In this document: piece by piece, positions 45,294-55,052 of the stretch
Position numbering within the stretch: position 1 is the first letter of the stretch
Layout: each line of letters opens with the position of its first letter
Origin: Bacteroidota bacterium
GTDB taxonomy: Bacteria > Bacteroidota > Bacteroidia > Flavobacteriales > Weeksellaceae
Length of the DNA: 64,000 nucleotides
Assembly (NCBI GenBank): GCA_023411265.1
Contig: JAEYOX010000020.1
Span: 1-64,000, forward strand
Direction: 5' to 3'
Notes under the pieces: generated by a model
Database searches by the model: none
Told to the model about the DNA's origin: nothing
Seen by the model: the letters and a program-made list of their open reading frames with translations, nothing else
Position numbers and translations under genes: made by a program

Positions 45294-47054
45294 ATGAAAA
45301 GTTTCTTTAAAAATGTATTAGCAAATATAGTGGCTATTTTCATCATCGGGGTTATATTCTTCGTGTTTTTTATTTTCATGATCGCCCTTAGTGCAGCAAT
45401 TGGCGAACCGAAAGTGAATGTAAAGAGTAATTCCGTCCTTACTTTAGACTATAAAACCCACATTATCGACAGCCCCACTGAAGACCAAAAGGGGATTTTC
45501 GATTTTAATAATAAAAATAAAAACATTCTTGTCTATGATTTCATAGAAGCCATTCAGAAGGCAAAAACAGACGACAAGATAAAAGGCATCAGCATAGAAA
45601 CTGATTTCATAAGTGCCGGTGTCACCCAACTGGATGCCGTGAGAACAGCACTTGAAGATTTTAAAAAATCCGGAAAGTTTATTTACGCGTATGGAAATAT
45701 GGTATCGCAGCCTGCTTATTACTTAGGATCGGTTGCGGATCAATATTACCTTCATCCATCCGGAGGTATCGAACTGAAAGGAATGGCCACAGAAGTAATT
45801 TACTGGAAAAGTTTTGCTGAAAAATACGGAATCGGCATCGAGGTTATTCGTCATGGAAAATACAAAGCTGCCGTTGAGCCTTATATGAGAGATGACATGT
45901 CAGAAGAAAACCGCGAACAACTTTCTACGCTTCTGAATGACATTTGGAGTACTATTTCCACTAAAATTGCCGCTTCCAGAAAAATGGAGCCCAATGTGTT
46001 TAAAACAGCTGTTGACAGTCTCTACGGGATTATTCCGGAATTGAGTGTGCACCATAAACTGGCTGATAAACTGATTCAACAAAGTGAATATGACCAGCTG
46101 TTGAAACAAAAACTCAAAATAAATAATGAGAAAGACCTAAACAGAATTTCGGTTTCCAAATACATTGCGGCCAATACAAAAACCAAATCTTCAGGAAAAG
46201 ACGGGCAAGTGGCCGTGTTGTACGCTTCCGGGCAAATCTTTAACGGAGAAGGTTATCAGAATATATACGGCAAAAATTTCGTTGAAGAGATTCAGAAAAT
46301 TGCCAAAGATGATAAAATAAAAGCAGTTGTGTTCCGGATCAATTCCCCGGGTGGAAGCGCAAATGCTTCTGACGAAATTCTGTTTGAACTCCAAGAACTC
46401 AAGAAGAAAAAACCGCTGATCGTTTCGTTCGGTGATTATGCTGCTTCGGGCGGATACTATATGGCGATAGCAGCAGATAAAATTTATTCTGAACCAAATA
46501 CCATTACCGGTTCCATCGGCGTTTTTGGAATGATTACCTATTTTAAAGATTTGGCCAACCGCAACGGAATCAACTCATATGATGTGAGCACCAATGCCAA
46601 TTCGAATTACTATTCTATCATTAACGGAATTTCACCATCTGCTGTAGATATGCTTACTAAGAGTGTAGAAAGTACGTATAAAAGATTTGTGTATTTTGTA
46701 ACCCAGAACCGTAAGAAAACATTTGAACAGATTGACGAAGTGGGCGGGGGAAGAGTATGGAGCGGAACCCGTGCGAAGCAGTTGGGCTTGGTGGACGAAC
46801 TTGGAAGCTTGCACGATGCGGTACAATTTGCTGCCGATAAAGCTAACCTGAAAGAATACAAAGTAACAGCTTATCCAAAACAATTGACACAGTTCGAACA
46901 GATTTTTAAAGATTTTGAGGAGGAGCAGATCTCTGCGAGATACCTCCGAAAAAAACTGGGAGATGAGCAATATAAAATTTTTGAACAGATAACCAACCCA
47001 AAACTACAGTCGGGCGTGATGATGAGAATGCCATTTAGCATCACCCTGAAGTAA
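45294..47054 (+). CDS. sppA: Signal peptide peptidase SppA, 67 kDa type
   Basis: This inner-membrane-anchored serine protease degrades released signal peptides. The 586-residue long form has one N-terminal membrane helix (about 7-33) and two ClpP-like halves. The catalytic Lys191 is in HGKYKAAVEPY of the first half and Ser385 in DYAASGGYYMA of the second, forming the Ser-Lys dyad. The RINSPGGSANASDEI segment before it is also typical. It is divergent from folK and ends in a strong terminator. Confidence 0.93.
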   Translation: MKSFFKNVLANIVAIFIIGVIFFVFFIFMIALSAAIGEPKVNVKSNSVLTLDYKTHIIDSPTEDQKGIFDFNNKNKNILVYDFIEAIQKAKTDDKIKGISIETDFISAGVTQLDAVRTALEDFKKSGKFIYAYGNMVSQPAYYLGSVADQYYLHPSGGIELKGMATEVIYWKSFAEKYGIGIEVIRHGKYKAAVEPYMRDDMSEENREQLSTLLNDIWSTISTKIAASRKMEPNVFKTAVDSLYGIIPELSVHHKLADKLIQQSEYDQLLKQKLKINNEKDLNRISVSKYIAANTKTKSSGKDGQVAVLYASGQIFNGEGYQNIYGKNFVEEIQKIAKDDKIKAVVFRINSPGGSANASDEILFELQELKKKKPLIVSFGDYAASGGYYMAIAADKIYSEPNTITGSIGVFGMITYFKDLANRNGINSYDVSTNANSNYYSIINGISPSAVDMLTKSVESTYKRFVYFVTQNRKKTFEQIDEVGGGRVWSGTRAKQLGLVDELGSLHDAVQFAADKANLKEYKVTAYPKQLTQFEQIFKDFEEEQISARYLRKKLGDEQYKIFEQITNPKLQSGVMMRMPFSITLK

Positions 47055-47081
47055 AGAACTCATTCAACTTCATATTAATAG

Positions 47082-47118
47082 AAATCCCCCGCTGAGCTAG
47101 ACTCAGTGGGGGATTTCA
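47082..47118. terminator. Bidirectional terminator
   Basis: AAATCCCCC and GGGGGATTT form a 9-bp stem, with an inner CTGAG/CTCAG pairing, between sppA and the convergent GlsB-type gene. Confidence 0.9.
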
Positions 47119-47142
47119 TTGGTTTAAAAATACGTTTTTCTG

Positions 47143-47397
47143 TTATCCTCTTCGCGTAGCCATTCCGTATAACCATAGAACAATTAAGGCTCCTATAACA
47201 GCTAAAATGATGCTCTTGAAGTCAAATTCATCAACTGTTCCCCAGCCAAGTAGTGTTCCAATCCAGCCGCCTACGAAGGCACCTACAATTCCTAAAATAA
47301 TGGTCATCAACCATCCCATGTTCTGGTTTCCAGGCATAATGAGTTTTGCCAGCGCACCGGCGATTAGGCCGAAAATAATCCATGCTAAAATGCTCAT
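47143..47397 (-). CDS. GlsB/YeaQ/YmgE family stress membrane protein
   Basis: The 84-residue protein has three tightly packed hydrophobic helices with the glycine patterns WIIFGLIAGALAKLIMPG, ILGIVGAFVGGWIGTLLG and SIILAVIGALIVLWLYG. This is the transglycosylase-associated (GlsB) family. It is an inner-membrane stress-linked protein without a known reaction. It is monocistronic with a long leader before the ATG. Confidence 0.9.
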   Translation of the reverse strand: MSILAWIIFGLIAGALAKLIMPGNQNMGWLMTIILGIVGAFVGGWIGTLLGWGTVDEFDFKSIILAVIGALIVLWLYGMATRRG

Positions 47398-47518
47398 AGT
47401 TTAAAATTTTAATGTTAATAATTTAATTGATGCTTTGGCTATAGCTAAAGTTATACCTTTTGCCACACGACGAATCAACTCATTAAAATCTTATAACATT
47501 GAACCCGAAATTATAAAA

Positions 47519-48472
47519 TCACCTCTTTTTGAAAAACGAATTCACAAATACTTCCCCATTGAAGAGCTGTAAATCCTGCATTTTTTCTCCTACTCCTATG
47601 TATTTTACAGGAATCTGAAACTGATCAGAAATCCCAATCACTACGCCGCCCTTAGCGGTTCCGTCTAGTTTGGTTACTGCCAGTGCTGTAACTTCTGTGG
47701 CTGCCGTAAACTGCTTTGCCTGTTCGAACGCATTCTGTCCGGTAGAACCATCCAGAACCAACAGCACTTCATGTGGCGCATCAGGAATAACTTTTTGCAT
47801 GACTCTCTTAATTTTGGTCAGCTCATTCATCAGATTTACTTTGTTGTGAAGCCTTCCTGCTGTATCTATAATAACAATATCAGCATTTTGTGCTACTGCA
47901 CTTTGCACTGTATCAAAAGCAACAGATGCCGGATCCGAACCCATTCCCTGCTTCACGATGGGCACCCCTACCCTTTCACTCCAGATCACCAATTGATCAA
48001 CAGCGGCAGCCCGAAAAGTATCGGCCGCACCCAGCACAACATTTTTTCCTTCAGATTTGAACTGATGAGCCAATTTTCCGATAGTCGTAGTTTTTCCTAC
48101 TCCGTTCACACCCACTACCATAATCACATATGGTTTTTTGGAATCATTAATATTGCCGGTGCCGGCGTGTGGATTTTCCAGAAGCAGCCCAGTGATTTCT
48201 TCGCGAAGAATGGCATCCAGTTCATCGGTACCCACATATTTATCACGCGCCACCCGTTCTTCAATCCGGTCAATAATTTTGATCGTAGTGGCAGCACCTA
48301 CATCAGAAGCAATCAGAATCTCTTCCAGATCATCTAGTACTTCCTCATCCACCTTGCTTTTCCCAACAACGGCTTTGGATATTTTTTCGAAAAAACCTTT
48401 GCTGGATTTTTCCAGGCCCTGATCCAGAGTTTCTTTCTCCTGTTTGTTAAATATTTTTTTGAACCAGCTCAT
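47519..48472 (-). CDS. ftsY: Signal recognition particle receptor FtsY
   Basis: FtsY is the SRP receptor GTPase that docks ribosomes at the membrane. The 317-residue short form has the N domain (about 1-105) and the G domain with G1 VGVNGVGKTTTIGKLA near residue 116, DTAGRLHNKVNLM, and TKLDGTAKGG near residue 265. The long acidic A domain of E. coli FtsY is absent, which is normal in this phylum. It closes the rpmB-rpmG-DUF4295-ftsY cluster, though a terminator lies before it. Any own promoter is unclear. Confidence 0.95.
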   Translation of the reverse strand: MSWFKKIFNKQEKETLDQGLEKSSKGFFEKISKAVVGKSKVDEEVLDDLEEILIASDVGAATTIKIIDRIEERVARDKYVGTDELDAILREEITGLLLENPHAGTGNINDSKKPYVIMVVGVNGVGKTTTIGKLAHQFKSEGKNVVLGAADTFRAAAVDQLVIWSERVGVPIVKQGMGSDPASVAFDTVQSAVAQNADIVIIDTAGRLHNKVNLMNELTKIKRVMQKVIPDAPHEVLLVLDGSTGQNAFEQAKQFTAATEVTALAVTKLDGTAKGGVVIGISDQFQIPVKYIGVGEKMQDLQLFNGEVFVNSFFKKR

Positions 48473-48521
48473 TCTTTATATTTAGTTAATAATCTCGGCA
48501 GTTGATATGTTCTACAAAGAT

Positions 48522-48554
48522 AAAAAAAAACTACCCAAATCTTGAGTAGTTTCA
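48522..48554 (-). terminator. Terminator after the DUF4295 gene
   Basis: On the minus strand, AAACTAC and GTAGTTT flank an 11-nt loop and are followed by a run of nine T. It separates the ribosomal-protein genes from ftsY. Confidence 0.7.
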
Positions 48555-48572
48555 TATTGTGATGTAGGCAGA

Positions 48573-48725
48573 TTATTTCTTTAAAAAAGCATCCACTTCG
48601 TCTACATTCATTACTTTCTCATCAAAAAAGTAAGCTCCAGTTTTTGGAGATTTTACCATTTTCACGACTTTAGTCATCTTTTTGGATGAACCGTCTTTCA
48701 GGGTTGCTACTACTTTTTTTGCCAT
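48573..48725 (-). CDS. DUF4295 small protein
   Basis: This 50-residue Lys-rich protein starts MAKKVVATLKDGSSKKMTK and ends VDEVDAFLKK. It always follows L28 and L33 in Bacteroidota, and this conserved order with basic composition suggests a ribosome-associated protein. No experimental role is known to me. It lies 22 nt after the rpmG stop and its terminator follows. Confidence 0.88.
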   Translation of the reverse strand: MAKKVVATLKDGSSKKMTKVVKMVKSPKTGAYFFDEKVMNVDEVDAFLKK

Positions 48726-48747
48726 TGTAAAATATCTTTAAAGAGGA

Positions 48748-48930
48748 TTACTTAATTTCTTTATGAACGGTGTACTTCTTTAGAACAGGATTATACTTTT
48801 TCAGTTCCAGTCTTTCAGTAGTGTTCTTTTTATTTTTCGTGGTAATATAACGGCTCATACCGGCTACACCGCTTTCTTTATGTTCTGTACATTCCAGGAT
48901 TACCTGCACTCTGTTTCCTTTTTTTGCCAT
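48748..48930 (-). CDS. rpmG: 50S ribosomal protein L33
   Basis: The 60-residue protein has the L33 pattern [37 protein letters not shown] and the closing HKEIK. It keeps only one Cys, so it is the zinc-free (C-minus) type. It lies 11 nt after the rpmB stop in the same operon and is part of the large ribosomal subunit near the E site. Confidence 0.95.
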   Translation of the reverse strand: MAKKGNRVQVILECTEHKESGVAGMSRYITTKNKKNTTERLELKKYNPVLKKYTVHKEIK

Positions 48931-48941
48931 GATTTGATGGG

Positions 48942-49178
48942 TTATTTAATAAATCCGTTTCTTTTCGCTCTTTCCACTGCTTCTTCGATCCCTACTTTGT
49001 TGATCACTCTCAATCCATGAGCAGAAACCTTCAATGTGATGTTCTTCTCTGTTTCCGGAAGGAAAAATTTCTTTTCTAATAAGTTAATCTCAAAACGTCT
49101 CTTCGTTTTGTTATTAGCGTGAGAAACGTTGTTACCAACCATTGCACGCTTTCCTGTTATTTGGCAAATTCTTGACAT
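48942..49178 (-). CDS. rpmB: 50S ribosomal protein L28
   Basis: The 78-residue protein has the L28 opening [20 protein letters not shown], then [11 protein letters not shown] and the closing [19 protein letters not shown] segment ([14 protein letters not shown]). I chose the ATG at 49178 because the longer frame upstream is not L28-like. It leads the rpmB-rpmG-DUF4295 operon. A TAATTTTG box lies about 39 nt upstream. Confidence 0.96.
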   Translation of the reverse strand: MSRICQITGKRAMVGNNVSHANNKTKRRFEINLLEKKFFLPETEKNITLKVSAHGLRVINKVGIEEAVERAKRNGFIK

Positions 49179-49216
49179 ATCTCGATGTTCTTTTTTACTA
49201 CTTATATTTGAGTGTG

Positions 49217-49224
49217 CAAAATTA
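49217..49224 (-). promoter_or_regulatory. -7 box of the rpmB operon
   Basis: The minus strand reads TAATTTTG, matching TAnnTTTG, 38 nt before the rpmB ATG. Confidence 0.5.
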
Positions 49225-49273
49225 TAAAGAATTTTCCAGTCACACAAATGTTTTCTCTTTTATTTTGAAAAAG

Positions 49274-50935
49274 TTACCGTGTACCCACACGCTTTTTTTG
49301 CAATCTCTTTTGAACTTGTTTAATCAATGTATAAAAAATTAAAAACCCGAGAACAAAAATAGAGATTCTGGAAAGCAGATCTCCTGCTAGAGTATAAAGA
49401 GTCTGACCTTCATATAACTGTATTTTGGCAAACAAAGCCGTTTCATCTCCGTATAAAGTATCCGCTTCTATCTCCCCTCTTGCATTGATGTGAGCAGATA
49501 TTCCGCTGTTTGCCGCACGTGCGATTTCTCTTCGTGTTTCTATGGCACGAAGCCGCGCATAAGACAACAGTTGCTGATGTCCTTGGGTTACACCCCACCA
49601 ACTGTCATTGGTCATGATAGCAAGAAAATTGGCACCCTTCTTCACATATTCTGTAGTAAATTCTCCATAAATACTTTCATAGCAAATAATAGGAGCCAAT
49701 TTCCCTTTATTGTACGGGTTGCTGAACACTTTTCTTTCGTCATCACTTCCTAGGGAAGCAATAGTGCCGCCCAGATTCAGCATCGCATCGCCTAAAACAG
49801 GTTTTAGCACGTTAATGTAAGGAAAAATTTCTACCCCCGGAACCAGTTTACCTTTGTGATACGCCTCCACTTCGTAACCGGGAATTATTTGGACGCCCGT
49901 ATTAAATCCCTCTACCCAGCCCTGAGAAACCGAATAAGCGTGGTCTGGTGCTTCCTCCTCACTCGTGAACAGAGTATGAGACGAAATTCCGGTTGCAAAT
50001 ACAGCACCAGGCTTTGTGGATAAAAAAGATTTGACACCATTCAGAATGACACTTTCTTGAAATCCGGCTTCCGATATGGATCCTCTTCCGGGAAGCGACG
50101 TTTCTGGGCCTATGTAATAGTCAATATCTCCTTTTTTAAAGTCTTTCGGTGAATATTGTTCTGCCAGATTAAGGAGTTCCTGCAAAACTTGAAGGCTGTC
50201 TTTCTCGTATTTTTCGGTATAAGGATCGAGTTCCGGCTGTAACATCAAAACACTGACCTGTCCGACGGGTTTTTCATCAAAACTGTTGTATTTCCACACA
50301 GAAATGAGCATCGGCACACAAACTCCCAGAACTAAAATAAATAAATTGAGCAACAGTGGTTTTCTTTTTCTGCCGGCTTCCCAGATGCGAAGCGTGTAAA
50401 ACGCATATACATTGACCAGCAGAATCCAGAAACTTCCGCCGGTAGCGCCCAAAGTATCATACCATTGTATAAGCATCGGATATTCTGAAAAAACATTTCC
50501 CAGATTCAGCCAAGGCCAAGTGAGTTCCCAATTCAAATGAAACTTCTCGAATGCCATCCAGATGGCAACAAAAAAAGTAAGCCCCCAGTACGTTCCCTGC
50601 ATTTTTTTGTACCAGTGATAAAGCATAAAAACAATACTGTAAAGCAATGAATTCACCAGTACTGGAAACACCACCGCCATCAGCGCAGGACTGCCGTCAG
50701 GATTCTGAGAACCGTACAGCCAGCCGGTGGTTACAATATTCCAGATGATGAAGGTAAGGTACGAAAGCCCGAAAATGAGACCGCTTTTCTGGCGAATATT
50801 AGAGAATTTCGTTATTTCATGTTCAGCAATCAGCAACGGAACCAGCGCAAAAAATATAAAGAACGGCACACCGTAGGTAGGCCAGGAAATACTTAACATA
50901 AGAGCACTGATCAGGCACAGAAAAAGGTATTTCAT
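49274..50935 (-). CDS. lnt: Apolipoprotein N-acyltransferase
   Basis: Lnt adds the third acyl chain to the N-terminal Cys of outer-membrane lipoproteins, in the inner membrane. The 553 residues have about six N-terminal helices (1-210), a periplasmic nitrilase-type domain (about 225-500), and one last helix. The catalytic set is visible: Glu in YIGPETSLPG, Lys in YHKGKLVPGVE, and Cys in ICYESIYGE. The presence of many predicted lipoproteins in this window fits the need for it. It is monocistronic. Confidence 0.93.
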   Translation of the reverse strand: MKYLFLCLISALMLSISWPTYGVPFFIFFALVPLLIAEHEITKFSNIRQKSGLIFGLSYLTFIIWNIVTTGWLYGSQNPDGSPALMAVVFPVLVNSLLYSIVFMLYHWYKKMQGTYWGLTFFVAIWMAFEKFHLNWELTWPWLNLGNVFSEYPMLIQWYDTLGATGGSFWILLVNVYAFYTLRIWEAGRKRKPLLLNLFILVLGVCVPMLISVWKYNSFDEKPVGQVSVLMLQPELDPYTEKYEKDSLQVLQELLNLAEQYSPKDFKKGDIDYYIGPETSLPGRGSISEAGFQESVILNGVKSFLSTKPGAVFATGISSHTLFTSEEEAPDHAYSVSQGWVEGFNTGVQIIPGYEVEAYHKGKLVPGVEIFPYINVLKPVLGDAMLNLGGTIASLGSDDERKVFSNPYNKGKLAPIICYESIYGEFTTEYVKKGANFLAIMTNDSWWGVTQGHQQLLSYARLRAIETRREIARAANSGISAHINARGEIEADTLYGDETALFAKIQLYEGQTLYTLAGDLLSRISIFVLGFLIFYTLIKQVQKRLQKKRVGTR

Positions 50936-50952
50936 TGGAGAGATTTAAGCAA

Positions 50953-50960
50953 CAAATTTA
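50953..50960 (-). promoter_or_regulatory. -7 box of lnt
   Basis: The minus strand reads TAAATTTG, 17 nt before the lnt ATG. Confidence 0.58.
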
Positions 50961-51024
50961 CTATTATTAATTCATTTTTGTTCCTCTGAAGTTCCACAGT
51001 TTTTCTTTTGCTCGAAATAAAATC

Positions 51025-51032
51025 TATCTTTG
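51025..51032 (+). promoter_or_regulatory. -7 box of the PhnA-type gene
   Basis: TATCTTTG lies 9 nt before ATG 51042 and 15 nt before the in-frame ATG 51048. Confidence 0.55.
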
Positions 51033-51041
51033 TAAAAAAGA

Positions 51042-51380
51042 ATGAACATGAGCGAAACAGTGCTTTGCCCGAAATGTACTTCAGAATTCACCTATGAGCA
51101 GGATGGATTTCAGGTATGTTCCCAATGTTTTTATGAATGGAATCCTTCTGAAACACCTTCTGAAGATAAAATCCTAGACAGTAACGGTAACGAACTTCAG
51201 AACGGAGACAGTGCGGTGGTGATCAAAGATCTGCCAGTAAAAGGCGCTCCAAAACCTGTAAAAGCGGGAACAAAAGTGAAAAACATCAGACTGAGACCAG
51301 ACAGCGATCATAATATCGACTGTAAAATTGACGGGTTCGGATCAATGGCCTTGAAATCAGAATTTGTGAAGAAAGCATAA
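51042..51380 (+). CDS. PhnA/YjdM-type zinc-ribbon protein
   Basis: The 112-residue cytoplasmic protein has an N-terminal zinc ribbon ([20 protein letters not shown], about 6-25) and a C-terminal SH3-like domain ([19 protein letters not shown] and [20 protein letters not shown]). This is the PhnA/YjdM architecture. Despite the name, the E. coli protein is not proven to act in phosphonate use. MSETV at 51048 could be the true start. Confidence 0.9.
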   Translation: MNMSETVLCPKCTSEFTYEQDGFQVCSQCFYEWNPSETPSEDKILDSNGNELQNGDSAVVIKDLPVKGAPKPVKAGTKVKNIRLRPDSDHNIDCKIDGFGSMALKSEFVKKA

Positions 51381-51509
51381 AAAAAGGAAATAATTGGACA
51401 GAGTTCCGATTCTAAGACTTTCATTGCGCAATGCTAATTTCGAGTCTCCAAGGCAGAAAGAGAATTAACCAAAAATTTCCTTATTCGTTTGGAACTGCTA
51501 AGGTACATA

Positions 51510-51517
51510 TATTTTTG
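51510..51517 (+). promoter_or_regulatory. Promoter of the 51570 gene
   Basis: TATTTTTG with TTTG at 51488-51491, an 18-nt spacer, fits the -33/-7 consensus. Confidence 0.55.
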
Positions 51518-51569
51518 CATATAGCATCACGGTATTAACATGACTTATTAACATACTAACAATAACTGA

Positions 51570-52127
51570 ATGGCATTCCGTACATTTCACCAGAACCCAA
51601 AGCGTAAAATCACCTTCGGAAAAATTTTGATAGCGCTTATCATCCTTGATATTGCCGCAATTATCATCCTTCTTATCTTGGCTTTTTTACCTCAGTTTTA
51701 CAGAATGAAAGATGATTTTCTCTTCCAAACATTCACCCTGAATCTGGTTCTAGTAGCACTTCTCATTATGTCCGCAATTTACTACATCGCGTTCCGGGGA
51801 AAAGCGAAGAAAAAAATATCCGGAATGCTGGAGTTTCATGAAAATGAAATCATTCTGAACGGAATGCATGTTCCTTTAACAGATATTCAGAAAATCAGAA
51901 TCATCGGCAATGACATTAAAGGTGAATTCCGCGGCTTCGTTTCCAAAGGCTCTCAGAATCAGATCATCATCACCAAAAAAAACCGCGAAGAACTGAGCTC
52001 CTTCTTTGAACAGACCATAGAAAATCCGCTCCGCAATTGGGAACCTATTCTTAAAATTTACAAAGATAAAAGTCTCGTTTCCGAATCCAACTTCTCCAAT
52101 ATCATCAATAATACCAATTATTTCTGA
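51570..52127 (+). CDS. Membrane protein with PH-like cytoplasmic domain, function unknown
   Basis: The 185-residue protein has two hydrophobic helices (about 19-42 and 52-72) and then a soluble part from about residue 80. That part has the run of short strands of a bacterial PH-like fold: [53 protein letters not shown]. No family name is firm. Its last 10 nt overlap the end of the convergent LLM oxidoreductase gene, so neither has a terminator in between. Confidence 0.65.
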   Translation: MAFRTFHQNPKRKITFGKILIALIILDIAAIIILLILAFLPQFYRMKDDFLFQTFTLNLVLVALLIMSAIYYIAFRGKAKKKISGMLEFHENEIILNGMHVPLTDIQKIRIIGNDIKGEFRGFVSKGSQNQIIITKKNREELSSFFEQTIENPLRNWEPILKIYKDKSLVSESNFSNIINNTNYF

Positions 52128-53122
52128 TGAATTTCATCGACTGCCTGGCATATAATTTCGTACGATTTCTTCCGCGCTTCATGATCAAAAATATGCGAAG
52201 CCACCATCAGTTCATCCACCTGAAAACTCTCCTGAAAGGCTAAAATCTGCTCTTGTATAGAGGTTTTACTGCCTTTAAAACTGTATTTCAGTTTCTGTAG
52301 CAGATGGGCTTTCTCTGCCGGGCTCCAGATCTTATCCATATCATCTACAGGCGCTGTATAGGGCTCCCTCACATTTCGGATAAGATTTAAAAACGTAATG
52401 TACAGGGTTGATGAAATCCTTTCAGCTTCTTTATCCGTATCCGCAGCCATCCCGTTGACACAGGCAATGGTATAAGGTTTTGGAAATTTTTCACTGGGCT
52501 GATAGTGTTCATGATAAATCCTAAATGCAGACTCCATCATTTCAGGAGCAAAATGGGCTGCAAAAGCATACGGCAAACCGAGGTCTGCAGCCAACCACGC
52601 GCTGTCGGTGGACGAACCTAAAATATAAATCGGGATATCGCAGCCCTCTCCTGGAATTGAACGTACCAGCGCATTACGGTTCTCAGCAGAAAAATACCTT
52701 TGGAGTTCTACAATCTGCCTCGGAAATTGCTCATTAATAGTCATCGGATTTCTGCCCAGTGCTTTTGCCGTATATCCGTCTGTGCCGGGAGCACGCCCAA
52801 CACCTAAATCAATTCTCCCCGGATAAAGGGTTTCCAGCGTTCCGAACTGTTCGGCAATCACCAGCGAACTATGATTGGGGAGCATCACACCACCCGATCC
52901 TACCCTGATCTTCCGAGTTCCGGAAGCAATATAACCAATGAGCACCGAAGTGGCCGAGCTGGCAATTCCCTCAAAATTGTGATGTTCTGCCAACCAATAT
53001 CTTGTATAGCCCAGATTTTCTACGAACTGAGCCAGATCCATACTTTCATGCAGAGCCTGCTGTACGGTACTTCCCTGCTTTACAGGAGCGAGATCCAAAA
53101 CGGAGAGTTTAAAATTCTTCAT
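52118..53122 (-). CDS. LLM class flavin-dependent oxidoreductase
   Basis: This 334-residue protein is a luciferase-like monooxygenase-fold enzyme that uses FMN. It opens with [14 protein letters not shown], followed by [19 protein letters not shown] (about 40-58), the [15 protein letters not shown] segment and [24 protein letters not shown]; these are the signature of the MsnO8/YhbW-type subgroup. The substrate is not known. It is monocistronic and its 3' end overlaps that of the preceding convergent gene. Confidence 0.88.
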   Translation of the reverse strand: MKNFKLSVLDLAPVKQGSTVQQALHESMDLAQFVENLGYTRYWLAEHHNFEGIASSATSVLIGYIASGTRKIRVGSGGVMLPNHSSLVIAEQFGTLETLYPGRIDLGVGRAPGTDGYTAKALGRNPMTINEQFPRQIVELQRYFSAENRNALVRSIPGEGCDIPIYILGSSTDSAWLAADLGLPYAFAAHFAPEMMESAFRIYHEHYQPSEKFPKPYTIACVNGMAADTDKEAERISSTLYITFLNLIRNVREPYTAPVDDMDKIWSPAEKAHLLQKLKYSFKGSKTSIQEQILAFQESFQVDELMVASHIFDHEARKKSYEIICQAVDEIHQK

Positions 53123-53379
53123 AGCGCAAAATACGAAACTTCAGACAGTCATCCCGTGCTTGCCGATGTAAAATATTAATTAAAGCGTTTAGGATAAGCT
53201 ATAGCTACTCCGGAGCAGCAGGTAGGTGATTGATTTCGTAACTGACAAGATACATTCTATGGAATGAGAATGATGCTATTGTTTCACTGGATCCTGCCAA
53301 TAACTCGTTTAGCTAAGCATTCTCTCAAAACAATCAGCCAATTCATCAATTAACCGCCTCAACCAATAACCAAATTGCT
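53123..53379. other. Intergenic region before aroC
   Basis: This stretch separates the divergent LLM oxidoreductase and aroC genes. Apart from the aroC promoter box at its right end, I see no gene, RNA or clear repeat. Confidence 0.4.
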
Positions 53380-53387
53380 TATCTTTG
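53380..53387 (+). promoter_or_regulatory. -7 box directly before aroC
   Basis: TATCTTTG ends 4 nt before the GTG start of aroC, so the mRNA is probably leaderless. Confidence 0.58.
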
Positions 53388-53391
53388 TGCT

Positions 53392-54459
53392 GTGTTCAAT
53401 CTGGGAAATTTTCTGACTCTATCTACTTTCGGCGAGAGCCACGGTGAAGCCTATGGAGGCATCATCCAGAATGTTCCTGCCGGACTGCGCGTAGATTTTG
53501 AAGCCATCCAACACCAGCTGAACAGAAGAAGACCGGGACAAAGCAGCCTCGTTACCCAAAGGAAAGAAAACGATATGATCACCTTTCTCTCAGGGATTTT
53601 TGAGGGACAAACTACTGGCACGCCCATTGGTTTTCACATTAGAAATGAAGATCAGAAATCCAAAGATTACCAGCATCTGGCCCATACCTACCGCCCCAGT
53701 CATGCCGATTTCACGTATGAGCGAAAGTATGGCCTTCGCGATTATCGCGGTGGGGGAAGATCATCAGCCCGGGAAACTTTGAACTGGGTAGCAGCAGGAG
53801 CTCTGGCCAGACAGCTCATTCCTGAAGTGCAGATTCAGGCATATGTGTCTTCCGTGGGCGAAGTATTTTGTGAAAAACCCTATCAGGAGTTGGATTTATC
53901 GAAAACAGACGACAACGAAGTGCGCTGTCCGGACGAGGAAACTGCTGCACGGATGATTTCCAAAATAAAAGCCTTTAAAAAAAATGGCAACACCATCGGC
54001 GGAATCATCACCTGCGTGGTAAAGAACCTTCCGGCAGGAATCGGGGAACCAGTGTTCGGAAAATTACAGGCCGAACTTGCCAAAGCTATGATGAACATTA
54101 ATGCCACAAAAGGTTTCGAATACGGAAGCGGTTTCTGTAGTGCAAGAATGACGGGAGCAGATCACAACGATCTTTTCAATGAGGATTTCACCACTCGCAC
54201 CAACCTCTCCGGAGGCATACAGGGCGGAATTTCCAACGGGATGGACGTGTATTTCCGGGTCGCCTTCAAGCCGGTAGCCACCCTGCTGAAACCCCAGCCC
54301 AGCATTGACAAGGCAGGAAGACCAGTGACACTGGACGGCAGAGGAAGGCACGATGCCTGTGTAGTCCCCCGAGCAGTGCCCATAGTGGAAAACCTCGCCG
54401 CATTTGTACTCGCAGATCTTATGCTCATCAACAAAGTAAGAACCTTGGGAACACTGTAA
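53392..54459 (+). CDS. aroC: Chorismate synthase
   Basis: AroC makes chorismate from EPSP, with reduced FMN, at the end of the shikimate pathway. The 355 residues start GTG ([20 protein letters not shown]). Conserved blocks are [12 protein letters not shown] near residue 12, [20 protein letters not shown] near residue 104, RSSARET, and [14 protein letters not shown] near the C-terminus. The start is fixed by the promoter box 4 nt upstream. It is followed 24 nt later by a thioredoxin-fold gene, perhaps on the same transcript. Confidence 0.95.
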   Translation: MFNLGNFLTLSTFGESHGEAYGGIIQNVPAGLRVDFEAIQHQLNRRRPGQSSLVTQRKENDMITFLSGIFEGQTTGTPIGFHIRNEDQKSKDYQHLAHTYRPSHADFTYERKYGLRDYRGGGRSSARETLNWVAAGALARQLIPEVQIQAYVSSVGEVFCEKPYQELDLSKTDDNEVRCPDEETAARMISKIKAFKKNGNTIGGIITCVVKNLPAGIGEPVFGKLQAELAKAMMNINATKGFEYGSGFCSARMTGADHNDLFNEDFTTRTNLSGGIQGGISNGMDVYFRVAFKPVATLLKPQPSIDKAGRPVTLDGRGRHDACVVPRAVPIVENLAAFVLADLMLINKVRTLGTL

Positions 54460-54483
54460 AAAAAAATAAATTTATTTGACACG

Positions 54484-55047
54484 ATGAAAACTTACTGGGA
54501 AAAAGCCATCACATTCGACGAATATATGAATGTGGCCAAAGAAAGATTCAACCATCCCCGAAATAAGGGGGACGAAGAAATGAGGGAATACTACGATCTT
54601 GGTCTTCAGCGCATGGAACGCACTCTAAAAACTTTCAGAAGGGAAGAAGAGCAACTGGAAATCCTGAAAAAAAAGAACTTTGCAGGGAAGATTCTTATTA
54701 TTTCTGAACCGTGGTGCGGTGATGCAAGTGCTACTGTACCGGCAGTCAGCCGCTTTTTTGAGGGGCACAATGAAGTACGTATTTTTCTTCGGGACGAAGA
54801 CACTTCCCTCATTGATCAGTTTCTTACCAACGGAACCCAGTCGATCCCTATCGTGATTGTGCTAAATGAAAAGTATGAGACAGTCGGCCATTGGGGTCCA
54901 CGGCCAGCATTCGGAACTGAACTTCTTGCCAAATTCAAAGCAGATCCAGAAGATTATTCAAGAGAACAGTTCTACAACGACCTACAGGTATATTACGCCA
55001 AAAATCGCGGCAAGGATGCCATTTCAGAAATATTAGATTTAATATAA
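54484..55047 (+). CDS. Thioredoxin family protein with a single active-site Cys
   Basis: The 187-residue cytoplasmic protein has a thioredoxin fold, from about residue 45. The active-site loop reads EPWCGDASA, so the CxxC motif is WCGDA with only the first Cys kept, as in the Thioredoxin_9 group. The cis-Pro loop GTQSIPIVIVLNEKYE follows at about residue 119, and WGPRPA after it is typical of the group. The partner is unknown. It is 5 nt from the TlpA-like gene, so both belong to one transcript. Confidence 0.82.
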   Translation: MKTYWEKAITFDEYMNVAKERFNHPRNKGDEEMREYYDLGLQRMERTLKTFRREEEQLEILKKKNFAGKILIISEPWCGDASATVPAVSRFFEGHNEVRIFLRDEDTSLIDQFLTNGTQSIPIVIVLNEKYETVGHWGPRPAFGTELLAKFKADPEDYSREQFYNDLQVYYAKNRGKDAISEILDLI

Positions 55048-55052
55048 AGCCA

